Of a stretch of 48,399 nt of DNA, positions 33,252 to 43,590 are shown piece after piece. The first letter of the stretch is position 1. Each line of letters opens with the position of its first letter. The notes beneath the pieces were generated by a model. The model saw only the letters and a list, made by a program, of their open reading frames with translations, did not search any database and had not been told where the DNA came from. The translations under genes were made by a program, and so were the position numbers. Source of the stretch: Emmonsiellopsis sp. PD_33 (lineage: Eukaryota > Ascomycota > Eurotiomycetes > Onygenales > Ajellomycetaceae); NCBI GenBank assembly GCA_032988165.1, contig JANTQF010000265.1, forward strand, positions 1 to 48,399. The letters run 5' to 3'.

Positions 33252-35605
33252 ATGGCTGAATCTATCAAACTTCCTGAGATTACTATTAAGGGAAAGAGAT
33301 ATATTATCTATGAAGATGTATATACTCTATTATTTCAGTTCTGATGATTCACCATAAATTACTATATATCTAACCTGATAAAGTAAAAGCTCTGAAAACC
33401 TTCCCATTGATAATACTCAGATCAATGGGATTTCTTTCAATAGATAGCTGAGAAAGAAACTAAATAATCATTTCTTTATTATAAGTATTATAATGCCATT
33501 CAGACTCATCCATCATGAAGTGAATATAGTCCTAATGGAATTACTTAATATCTTAAGTTAGTTGGATGCAGTCAGAATCAAAAATCAAGAAATAATAATA
33601 TTCTAGAAGGACTGGTGAGATCTATATTATTCCTCCTCTAAATAATATTTTTGGGTAACACTAATGAGATGATTTCTTTAGAAAATAATGAAGAAACAAT
33701 TATAATTAAAGTTTATTACTACAGACCTTCTACCCTATATATCTGAGGCCTTTTATGAATAAATACTTCATACCTGTATCTTTCTGAACCTTCCACTCTG
33801 ATCAATTGAAAACATCAAATTCCAAGTCCTATTATAGATGCTAAAACCTCTAATAGAAATCCCTCATTAAATGAGTCTGCAAGATAATCTCAATCAACAC
33901 TATACTAAGAACATGAAAGATCTAGGCCTGGAGCTGAAGTAACAGAGAAAAATATCCCTAGCTATAGATGTATGAATAAGTATAAATAACCTGACATTTC
34001 TAGAGGTTATCTGCTACTTCATTAATGATCAATGAGAGTACAAGAAGTAACTAATTAGTTTTGAGGCCTTAATCTAAAGTCATACTGGGGACTACCTGAT
34101 AGAAATTCTATATAATGTTATTTGAAATGACTACTAGGATATTTCATTAAATCTACTTGCTATTACTACTAATAATACAAAAAACAATTCAATAATAATA
34201 TAAAGTTTGAAGGAGAGATTAATTGAATATCAATAAGATGGAGATTAGAGTTGTATCCCATGCATTACTCATATTATTCAACTAGTAGTATAGGTACTAG
34301 TTAGTGAACTTTATATTGAGGTAGAACACAACATGATAGTCAGCTCATTTAATAAGAGAGATATCTACATGAATGAGAATATTATATTCTCCTTAATACT
34401 TTATAAGATAATGATATTTAGTCATACTTCTACTCTATTTGAAGAGAATAAATGCTAATCATGATGTATATTAAATTCATCATATTATCATTATAATTAG
34501 TACCTCACTGAAATAGAAGCAATAATTCTTTGAAACCTAACATATAATAACCCCTATCTTGACTACACCCCTTAAGATGATATAAAATGTTAAGACTCAA
34601 TGAAATTTAATATATGAAATAGCAGTTCAAGCACTTTAGCTTCAGAATTTAATTAATCATTAAGTAGATGACTCTGGAAGGGAAAAGATTCAATTTTTAA
34701 AGCTTTTAAAATCAGAATAAACTTAGTTATAATATGTTATTAGTTTACTCTATCCCTTCTATATAATAATTAAGGTGGTTTTGCAGACATAAATACCTAT
34801 ATTAGCCTGAGTATGATAGGTGTATAATTATCTATTTAATCATCTTAATACTTAGTTAGTAAAGAGTTATGATGCTACTGAATGAGATCAAGCTATACAT
34901 AGAGTTATTAAGATAGTAAAGGTAAAGCTCTTCATTTATTACAGCAAGACAGATCAGTAATTTATAGATTTCTATACTATTATAGCTGTACTAGATTCAT
35001 CTCTCTAATTAAATGCATACTCTAATGAAGACTGAATAAAGAAAGAGCATCAGATATATATTAATATTACTAAGTTATTCTACAATAAGTACTATCATTA
35101 GTATGAACCTCTGAATGTCAAATCCCTTAATAATGTGGATATAGTAGACAATAATTTCCAGATAGGTAACACTTTTTGATAATACTAAATCAGGTAAATA
35201 GATATAGTTATACTAATCTCTAGATATACATAGAACCTTAATATATTAATTATCAGTCAAAAGAAGGCTAGACTAGCATCTTGCACAACTAAATTTAATT
35301 ATTATCTTCATAATGATGTGATTATCATTAAGAATAAGAGAATCTTTGAGATATGAGCTATAATTACACATATCTATCTTATAGTTATAAAAATAGCTTG
35401 AGATGTTCTGATAATATCCCTAGTTGATATGAGAATGAAATGAAAATTTAATTCAAGCTATAATATATACTACTATTATTAGGGTTAATTACATGAAGAT
35501 ATAATTAAGAAGATGATAATTATAAAGTATGATAGAGAGAAAGAGATTATAGATAGTTCTTACAAGAAAATTATAATTAAGAAGAAGAATATACTTGCAA
35601 GTTAA
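33252..35605 (+). pseudogene. hAT-family transposase, RIP-decayed (copy 2)
   Basis: 2354 nt, the same as copy 1. ATG at 33252 (MAESIKLPEITIKGKRYIIY), TAA at 35603-35605. hAT core blocks are recognisable near 33940-34310 and the C-terminal dimerisation block near 35397-35440 (DVLIISLVDMRME in the decayed frame). Interrupted by many TAA/TAG/TGA stops. Differences from copy 1 are C/T and G/A in several sequence contexts. Confidence 0.83.
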
Positions 35606-35861
35606 TATTAATAATTTAAGTCTTTTTTACTCATAAATATTATTAAATATCATTATCTTATTATATAATCATTCTGAGATCAAACTAGTACTAAAATTCT
35701 AGTTATATCTGGTCTCATTTCTATCACACTTTCCTTAGTCATTTTACATGCTTTATTTCTTAAAAGAGGTCATTTTTCATGCTTCAAACCTACTCATTTA
35801 GTCTATTTACCTACATATAATTTATAATTAAGTCATTAAATATGTTCTAAATTCTTGGGGT

Positions 35862-36301
35862 TAGTGTTGTAAACCCAACCTGCGAACCTGCTAGATTTTA
35901 AACCTGAAAAGAAAAAAACCCACCTTGGGTTGGGTTCTTGGCATCTGGCAGAACCTGATGGGCCAATCAGGTCAGAGCATTCAAACCTGATTTTTTTTTT
36001 CAAACCTGACAGGTTCATGCTAGTCCCAAAGGGGCCTAGTGCTGACCAAATTAGGTTTAGTGCTCACCATAATTGGATTAGCGCTGTGTGACTAAGCAGA
36101 AAAACCGGCTGCTAGGCCTAATTTAGCCACTACTAAGCCTATTTTGGCCTAGTGTAAACCTGTTGGGTTTGAAATGGGTTGACCAGTAGAAACCTGCCAA
36201 CCCATTTTTTTGGGTTTAATCAACCAATCAAAACCTGCAAACCTGTTTGGGTGGGTGCCTGAGGCAGTTTTTCAACCTAAACTCAAAAAAAAACAACACT
36301 A
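35862..36301. mobile_element. 440-bp hAT-type MITE nested in hAT copy 2
   Basis: Flanked by the perfect 8-bp duplication CTTGGGGT (35854-35861 and 36302-36309); copy 1 has the single empty site. Terminal inverted repeats are TAGTGTTGT and ACAACACTA. The interior holds about ten copies of AACCTG, nearly all in the same orientation, as short subterminal motif arrays do in hAT elements. No coding potential. It keeps several CG sites (CTGCGAACC, AGCGCTG, AACCGG), so it arrived after the main mutation of its host element or escaped it through short length. Confidence 0.9.
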
Positions 36302-36402
36302 CTTGGGGTCATGTTTTATTCCACATATGGGACTAAAACCAAACCAAACCAAACTAAACATGCATGAAAATTCATGGTCCCAGTGGCCAGTCTAACTACT
36401 AG

Positions 36403-38150
36403 TAATAGACTGCTGTCAGAGGAAACAAGAATGCTACTATTATTATAGAGTTTTACTACTAATAGAATGATAGAAGATGTGAATCTCTACTTAAAAGCAT
36501 ACTTAATAATAATAATGTGTGATTCATATTAATTCATATTAATCTTTAGACTGTACTGTATCATATATCTATCAAAGTATTTACTCATTCTATTTTAATG
36601 GATCTTTTCTTGATTAATTAGCTTGCTAATCTAGAAGTATTGAGGGAGCATATAAGATGAATTGCTGCAGCTCTAATAAGCATGAGAAAGGTGATCATAT
36701 TATAACATACTTTTAGACCTAAATTGATATAAACCATCAGGGCCATGCTGTGTCCTATAATAGGAAATGTTTGTGAGATTTTGAGTAGGATTGATAGATC
36801 CTTAATTGATGAGAATGTATAGTATTATAACTAGCTATTATATATTCTTCTACTATTAAAATCTAATGATAGCTAATAACAGTACATTCATCTAATTGAT
36901 GAGAGACTCAAGCAAGCTATCATTTGAATTTCTTGAAGCTGAATTAGAAGAAGTAGGTAGTGCAGAAGAGGCCACTTAAGGTCTTAGTATAATTAAGGTA
37001 GGTAGATTGAAGATAGGCTGAGCAAAAGATAGCTAAGTAGGTGGCATTATATGAGAATTCAGGTTAGATGTGATTATTTAAATTATCTTTTCTTTGACTT
37101 TCTAAGATTCTGTTGTGACTTTACAAACCTTCAAAATTTTCCACTTAAATGAGTTATTTTGATTAAACCTAGCCTTATGAAAAGCCTTCTTATGAACCCT
37201 ATCAGATAAACCTTATAAGAATAATTAGCAGGCAAGAGATTTCTAAATCTCATTTCAGCTAATCAGTAGCTTAATAATGATGTAGAATTAGTAGTAAAAA
37301 GTGAGAATGTCTCAGCTAAAAGATCATTTGAAACTAGATAGAGCATTTAGATAGATCTGATTATATATTTACTGATAAGTATTATTTTATTAGAACTCTA
37401 ATATTAATCTTACTTTAATTTTAGTTTAGATTTGCAGGTTCTTCACCAACTGATCCATATGATCCTACAATTTCATAGAGTAATAATTATATAGTATTAT
37501 TAAAGCTTCATCCTCAGAAAAATAATGCAGCTTCAGCATGACATTGAACTAATTAATAAACTGAGTAACATCTTTCTCATTAAAAGAGAGAGCTTTAAGA
37601 GATTCAGAAACTAGTATGAGCATGATAAGTTACTAATAAATTATTTTACTTTCAGAAGATAAGATACTACTAGATGTAGATAGGCTTAATAAGAAATTAA
37701 TAGAGCTAAATATCTTCTCACTATTAATCTTGATTTTTAGTGGCAGAGCTGATGCTTTTCCTGATTGAGTTTAATAATGAGTAATGAAATCCAACTGAGC
37801 ATACTTAGAAAGTATATATTAATGGAGAAATGAGTAGATAAGCAGTTTACATTTATAAATAAGAAATAAATTGATAATGATAGTAATATCTATATTCTTC
37901 TATGAATAGAGATTTAGAGACTCAAGAAAGAGAAGAAATTGTAAGATCTACTATAGATTTTTCTTTTCACTAGAGTCTATATTTATTAAGGAATGACTTG
38001 ATGATTTCAATAGTTCAGTAGGTTCATTCTTTGAAGTTTTCTTCTAGCAGTATTATCATTAATACAGCTACAAAGCTGTAGGCTTACTCCAACTAAATGA
38101 GCCTATTACAAACTGAAATAAGAGAATTGCATTGAGCAATACATTCAACA
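36403..38150 (-). pseudogene. Gypsy Gag
   Basis: Minus-strand, stop-riddled frame. Near 37610-37430 it reads ALSFNEKDVTQFINQFNVML and YFSEDEALIILYNYY, closely resembling the retrotransposon Gag core (FDGxDVTxFIExFE...YxxxEKVxxLPxYC) of fungal gypsy elements. The N-terminal part before 37620 and the C-terminal part after 37430 are too decayed to assign, and no zinc knuckle was confirmed. It is cut off at 36402 by hAT copy 2. Confidence 0.65.
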
Positions 38151-38245
38151 AAAGAAAAGGAAAAAGAGGAAAGAAATTTAATATAATTATTTGTATTAAC
38201 ACTACTATTTATTCATTCATTCATGTTTCCAATTATGTGTACTAA

Positions 38246-38562
38246 TAAAGTAGGGATAGGGTGTGCACATCAGATAGCACTGAATAGGGCAGTAGCAAAC
38301 ATAAGAAAAAAATTGATATTAATATTGAAGTAGAGGAATGTATTGGCAATTTATAGTATAAAATAATATAGTAATAGAATGATAAGGTAACATATAAAAG
38401 AAATAAAAGATCTATCTTAAAGAAGCATACACATGCATGAGAAATCCACAAATAAACAAATAGAGTCTTACTATGAAAGGAAAATGTCTATCTTCATAAT
38501 ATACTTAGTAATGAAAGCCTTGGCAAAAAATTGATCTGACCTGATAGTGGATCCCCACCACA
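38246..38562 (-). repeat. 5' LTR of the gypsy element
   Basis: 317 bp, partner of 9927-10243. On the minus strand it starts TGTGGTGGGGATCC and ends CCCTACTTTA. It contains TCTTTTATATG, a possible TATA region. The adjoining minus-strand sequence TTAGTACACATAATTGG (38245 leftward) should be the primer-binding site; I could not match it to a tRNA. Confidence 0.85.
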
Positions 38563-38566
38563 ATAC

Positions 38567-39984
38567 TATTTATATTACAATGTAGCCTTAAATGTTCATA
38601 GCTTAAAAATTAAATTTATAGAGTACTCTTACTGGCATTCTCAAAACTTGGCATCTCAGCAGTGAACTTAACTATTGATATATTTATGGCAATTGCAAGA
38701 AACAATTCAATCTTGCTATTATATAACCTGACTGTCTATAATTCAAAAGAAATCCAATAAATCATTATTATTACTTATTAATACCTACAGTTCTTTCTAG
38801 ATGCAGCAGTAAATACAGTACAATGAGCTCAGGCTCCTTCTCATATAGGATTAGTAAGTCAGAGCTGATGAGCATCTCTAACACTGAGTTAGATGTTAGT
38901 ATTAATCAGATCAGATGAATATTCTATCTTTATTATAGTAGAAGGTCTGGAGTAAGACTTAGCTCTCTCTATAAAAAAAGATGCATTCTTTATTAGAATG
39001 AAAAATCAACTGAATATACATATTAAACTGCATTATATTAATGAAATCAGGGAATATGGAACTGCCAACAACAGCAATGTGTTGATAAGGGAGAATAAAT
39101 ATAGAGATTATAAACAACTAATCTACTGTATAAATCATTATGATGTTGAAAAGATATTACTTTAATAGGAGAGTTTTTATTGAATAGTTTAGCTTGCTTT
39201 TCATGGTGCATTTAATAACTCTCAGCTAGAACTTAAGGAGAGATTAAGAAAAATTCATGAACATTATTTTGCTCTCCTGACTAATTTAATTTAGATTGAT
39301 GACTGTGAATCTGATGATGTTCTTTCAACTGATGAATTATATGTACTAGAGAATCTTTCAGATCATACCTGAAAATTCCTGCAGATAAACCTTATATCTT
39401 TACTATTACTAAAGAATGATATGAATATACTAGGAATTCTAATAAATTGAATATTAAATCTTCCAAATGTTCACTCATTCCTTCAAAAACTAAGACAGAT
39501 ATATAGTCTTAACTGGAATAAACTATCCATTCTGAAATCAGGGCTAAGACTACTCTGATTTTACTGAAAAATTACTTTTATATCTAAGTATCATCTCTCA
39601 TTCTCATTAGGACACTATTAATTATATGCTTATTTATTATATAGTAATGAAACCTATTAGATAATGCTTGTACAAGAAGATATTATTGAGTATAGAAATT
39701 TAAAAATTAGTTAAATTCAAGCTATTTTTATTTATAACTTATATGGACATAGTGATTAGATCTTTTTTACAGTCATATTAGTGAGTTCAATTAGGTCTGA
39801 TGGGTTATCAGGCCTACTAATTCTAAGTGATGATTCTGGGAATTACACAATAATCAGCCTTCCTACTGTGTGAAAACCAAGTCTCTATGTTATATCAGTC
39901 CAACATAAGTTTAAGAGTAGGTTGCAATATAGCTCTGAAGGCACCAAACTTTTGCACTGTACATGAGATATATTATTTTTTTAG
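38567..39984 (+). pseudogene. Tnp2-like transposon ORF, 3' part
   Basis: Continues the frame of 7650-9926 in phase once the gypsy element and one ATAC are removed: ...TSILIL joins FILQCSLKC. About 470 codons to TAG at 39982-39984. Recognisable blocks are NVLIREN-YRDYKQLIYCINH (about 39070-39140, like LIGEDKHRxFKxxVY in similar fungal proteins) and, at the end, EGTKLLHCTWDI (TGA read as W). Function unknown. In-frame stops only, no frameshift seen. Confidence 0.55.
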
Positions 39985-40118
39985 TTACTCTTAAATCCTA
40001 AAATCCTCTTTAGTAGTAATTAATAAGTTAATCTATTATTCTATGTATAATCATTCTCTTCTTTCATGCTAGTAGTAGTTAATCATCATCATTCAGACTG
40101 CATCCTCTTTATAATAAC

Positions 40119-40543
40119 TAGTTATAATGTCTAATGCTGGAAAATGACATCATAAGATGAAAAAATAATATACTTAGGAGTAAGAGACTCCTGTATTAAT
40201 ATCTACTCAGTATAATAACCCATTTAGTGCACCTCACAGGCAAGGTTTACTAATAGACTCTCCTATATAATCTCATGCAACAAGCCCAGGGCAGGTCTTA
40301 ATATCTCCTATAATAGGTAGCATTCAGGGCTAAATGCAGGGTAACATCTCTACTCATAACCTAGTACTTAATTCTATAAATATTCTGAAGATCACTAATA
40401 TATGTTATAATATTAATTTACCAAGTGATCTAGCACTCAACTCAGTAAATATTCTGAAGATGACTGATATATACTATAACATTAATTTACCAAGTGATGC
40501 CTATAGGCTCAATGGAGAGGCTTATATTAGATTTAATTTCTGA
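40119..40543 (+). pseudogene. Unidentified ORF with a tandem 23-residue repeat
   Basis: A plus-strand frame from ATG 40119 (MSNAGK) with stops in its first third; the part from 40334 to 40543 is open. It contains two exact-length 69-bp units (40361-40429 and 40430-40498) coding LxLNSxNILKxTxIxYNIN plus LPSD. Not recognised. It follows the Tnp2-like gene on the same strand and may belong to the same DNA transposon. Confidence 0.4.
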
Positions 40544-40680
40544 AAGACATCCTTATAATAGTAAGTATAGGCTGATATACCTGGTTCTATAAGATGAAAC
40601 TAAATACCCAGGAAATGAAAGTACACTATAGAGGTATATTAGTATATAAAAGAGATATATTTCACTACTAAATAAGCTAA

Positions 40681-40950
40681 TATTTTCTATTCACCCACAT
40701 TACATTCTAATCATCAAGGATATTCCCCCTATATAATGACTGTTGAAGCTGATGTTTCTCATTCACCTACATTACATCTTAATCATTAAGGGTATTTCTT
40801 TTATATAATAACTATTGGAGTTAATATTTCCCATTCATCTATATTGCATTTAAATTACCAAGGATATTCCCCCCTATATAATGACTGTTGGAGCTGATAT
40901 TTCCCATTTACTCATATTACATCTAAAATTATTAAGAATATTTTCTATCT
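40681..40950. repeat. 72-bp tandem repeat, about 3.5 units
   Basis: Units start near 40698, 40770 and 40842 and share CATTACAT...ATCA..AAGG.TATT, a TATATAATGACT core, GGAGCTGATATTTC and CCATTCA. Related single copies occur near 41733-41780 and 42112-42165, so the unit is dispersed as well as tandem. Confidence 0.75.
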
Positions 40951-41081
40951 AGCCTTCTTTTCTCTATCTGTATCTATTCTGCACCTGTGCTAACACTATT
41001 AATCTATTTTCTTTTTCTTTTGATAGACTACTTGCAAGTTGTTACATCCACTAAAAATAGATGCTTATATAGGCTTACTGC

Positions 41082-41196
41082 AACCTAGGCTGCTACTCAT
41101 TATTAATCTGAGTTGCTACTTATTATCAATCTAGGCTATCATTTATTATTAATCTGAGCTGCTACTTATTATCAACCTGGGCTGCTACCCATCATT
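41082..41196. repeat. 23-bp tandem repeat, five units
   Basis: AATCTGAGCTGCTACTTATT-type units repeat five times with exact 23-bp spacing; differences are C/T and G/A. Confidence 0.8.
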
Positions 41197-41216
41197 AAAA
41201 TCAGTAGTTAAGAGAT

Positions 41217-41700
41217 GTGAAAAACCTGAAGATGAAGTTAAAAGCTGCACTAGTTATAATTAATATTATTAGAAGTATAGGGACTAGTAAATTATCATTA
41301 ATAAATGTAGTTTTTAATGAAAAATATCTTATTCTAATTAATGACATGCATATCTGCACTACCATCATTACTGAGATCTCATTCAACTATAAACTCTAGA
41401 AGTACAGAGTGGCAATTAAGTTCATTTCTCCTGTAGAGTGGGAAAAGAAACTTAAACTTATTTTTAATGAGATTCAGACCTACTATAATGAAGGATAATA
41501 TCAGGATGATTCTGACATTGCAATTATTATTATAAGAATAGAGATAGTATACTCTGATGTCAAAGACATTATAGTATTATTCATTGAAGAACTAATGAAA
41601 TAAGATAGTATTCATAATATTCTAGAAAAGACAATTAAATTCACTACAAATAATCTAACTTAACTTCATACTCAACTTTAATTATATTTAGATAGAGAGA
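41217..41700 (+). pseudogene. Unidentified decayed ORF
   Basis: A long plus-strand frame with a few TAG/TAA stops. Readable blocks include INVVFNEKYLILINDMHICT, SPVEWEKKLKLIFNEIQTYY and VYSDVKDIIVLFIEEL, which have normal soluble-protein composition. A segment of about 115 bp (41345-41465) is repeated at about 42003-42120. No family recognised; possibly part of the layer-1 transposon. Confidence 0.4.
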
Positions 41701-42542
41701 TATGGAGAACAGTGTCTGTAGCATTCTAGTTCATTTTAATGGGTATCTCTTCTTATATTATGATTATTAGAGCTGACATTTCAATGTATAAAGAGATAAT
41801 TAAGTGTATTTATCTGGTATAGTGAGAATTTACTTGAATGCCCAATCAACAGGAAGTATGCCATAAAAATTTATTAATATATAAAAGAGGTATATTTCAC
41901 CACTGGGGAATCTGAGAGCTGCTGAAGAAATAAACCTGATTACTACTTTATACTTCTTAAGTTCATAGTTAAATGATATTTTAATAATAATAGTGATGTA
42001 AGCATACATCTAGATCACTATTATTACTAAGATTTCATTTAACTATGAATCTGAGAAGTATAGAGCTACAATTAGATTCATTTCTCCAGTAGAGTGAGAA
42101 AGGAAACACTTATTTTTAATGAGTATCTCCCTATATATTATACTTATTAAAGCTGATATTTCCTTTTCAAGGTTCTTTCCTCCTCTGACACTACTAGATG
42201 TGAGATTATTACTCAAGTAAATATCACCTTGATTCTTAAACCTCTAAATAGTAATATTATCTTGATCCTTGAACCTCTGAATGGCAACATCACCTCAATT
42301 CTTACCCCTCAAATGAATTATCAGAGCTGATTTTTCTTTGCTTGTAGTAGCTTTACCTTATTAATAGCAGTAATAATAGTAGCTATAAATCAATTTGATA
42401 GATACACTACTAAATATGAAATTAATAATGAATGCCTCTGAAAGAATGTATATTTAAACTGGGAATTACTTTATAATCAGACTGTAGTCAAATAGTGATC
42501 TAATCATACTCTAATCATATTATAATCATGTTTAAATCATGC

Positions 42543-42780
42543 TCTGATGCTCTGACTGTATTATTATAGTATTTATATGATAATTCTATTATGTCTAAAT
42601 CATACTCTGATCCTCTGATCATGCTACTGCAGTGATTACATGATGATTATATTATATCTAAATCATATTCTGATCCTCCAACTATACTATTACAGTAATT
42701 ACATGATAATTCTATCATGTCTAAATCATGCTCTGATCCTCTAACTGTGCTATCACAATAATTACATAATAATTTCATGG
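42543..42780. repeat. 63-bp tandem repeat, nearly four units
   Basis: Units starting TCTGATCCTC lie at 42543, 42606, 42669 and 42732, exactly 63 bases apart, each with a TTACATGAT...ATGTCTAAATCAT core. Confidence 0.85.
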
Positions 42781-42821
42781 TAGTTATTACTGTGTTTACA
42801 TGGGGATATTAAATGTAATGT

Positions 42822-43040
42822 AGTCAGAGCACTATTACAGTTAGAGTACTATTACAGTTAAAGTGTTATAGTAGTTAGAGTGTTATTATAGTTAGAGTGT
42901 TATTATAGTTGGAGTATTATCATAGTTAGAGTATTATATATATATAAACATTAATGGAGCATTACATGGAGCATAGTAGTAGTCAGGATATTATATATAT
43001 ATAAATGTGGATGGAGCATTACATGGAGTGTTGTAGAAAT
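42822..43040. repeat. 18-bp and 57-bp tandem repeats
   Basis: At 42822-42940 the unit GTTAGAGTGTTATTATAG repeats about six times. Directly after it a longer unit with ATTATATATATATAAA and GGAGCATTACATGGAG occurs twice (to about 43040). They form the last part of the decayed block before normal DNA returns. Confidence 0.8.
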
Positions 43041-43590
43041 ATTATATTATATGAAATATAATTAGAGCACTTTATAAAGTATAGTTAGAGTACTTCATAA
43101 AGTATAATTATAATATTATAATATATTTACATGGTTTTTTGATTTACATGCTCTGAAAATAGTGATAATATCATCATAGATGTTAATTTCAGAGTGCTCT
43201 ATTAGAGTAATGGTGTTTACATGGTGGATCCACAGTAGAATGGTCTCATGAAAATCTGGTATGGAATCTTCTCTACACCTGTGAGTGCAAAAACCCATAC
43301 AGTGTGCCATGCATGTTGTGTTCCCTTGCATCCATCCATCTAAATATAGGTCCACTCGCCAAAAAATAGGGGCAAACTTTAATTTGACGACGGCCATCTA
43401 TCATCGCTATGATAACTTGAACCTCATACCTTGGCTGGGGATAGAATTTTGAAAAAGCTAATTTATTCATCGACTAAGGTAAAGACATCTTTTTTGCATA
43501 CTATCCGGCCATCTACTAACACCGGCTTACCAGGGACTATGCGCGCCACGCAAGCGAAGAACGCGCCTCTCGTCCCGTTGATCTGGACCA

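Larger units (their letters stand above)
30400..36394 (+). mobile_element. hAT DNA transposon copy 2 (5995 bp including a MITE), inverted relative to copy 1
   Basis: Ends TAGACTGGCTACTGG...CAGTGGCCAGTCTA with a perfect 8-bp duplication ACTACTAG at 30392-30399 and 36395-36402. Gene order from left: H3-like (minus), charged coiled-coil protein (plus), transposase (plus). Without the 440-bp MITE and its 8-bp duplication it is 5547 bp, one base from copy 1. It is inserted in the gypsy gag-protease region. The different duplications show two separate transposition events, not a duplication of the locus. Confidence 0.9.
9927..38562 (-). mobile_element. Ty3/gypsy LTR retrotransposon, minus strand, enlarged by nested insertions
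   Basis: Bounded by two 317-bp direct LTRs (9927-10243 and 38246-38562). The four bases ATAC flank both outer ends (9923-9926 and 38563-38566). A purine tract GAAGGAGGAGAGATA (minus strand, 10244-10258) abuts the left LTR, as expected upstream of a 3' LTR on the minus strand. Gag, protease-RT, RNase H and integrase relics read right to left between them. Removing the three secondary insertions leaves about 11.4 kb. LTR ends on the minus strand read TG...TA, the last base pair fitting a decayed CA. The plus-strand host gene reads in phase across the empty site. Confidence 0.8.
2990..43335. other. AT-rich, CG-void block of nested, RIP-like mutated repeats
   Basis: From about 2990 to 43335 I see essentially no CG dinucleotide outside two young insertions (the chromovirus at 20137-25851 and the MITE at 35862-36301). 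Every recognisable gene here is broken by in-frame stops while frames and lengths stay largely preserved. That is the pattern of repeat-induced point mutation (C-to-T on either strand) in ascomycetes. The left edge follows the bestrophin stop by about 180 bases; the right edge is sharp at about 43340, where CG returns. Confidence 0.85.

Noticed and set aside
36210..36395. Open frame inside the MITE and hAT end
   Set aside because: It crosses the MITE boundary and target duplication, so it cannot be an ancestral gene.
40681..43040. A CRISPR-like array
   Set aside because: The repeats are head-to-tail minisatellites without unique spacers, in a eukaryotic repeat block.
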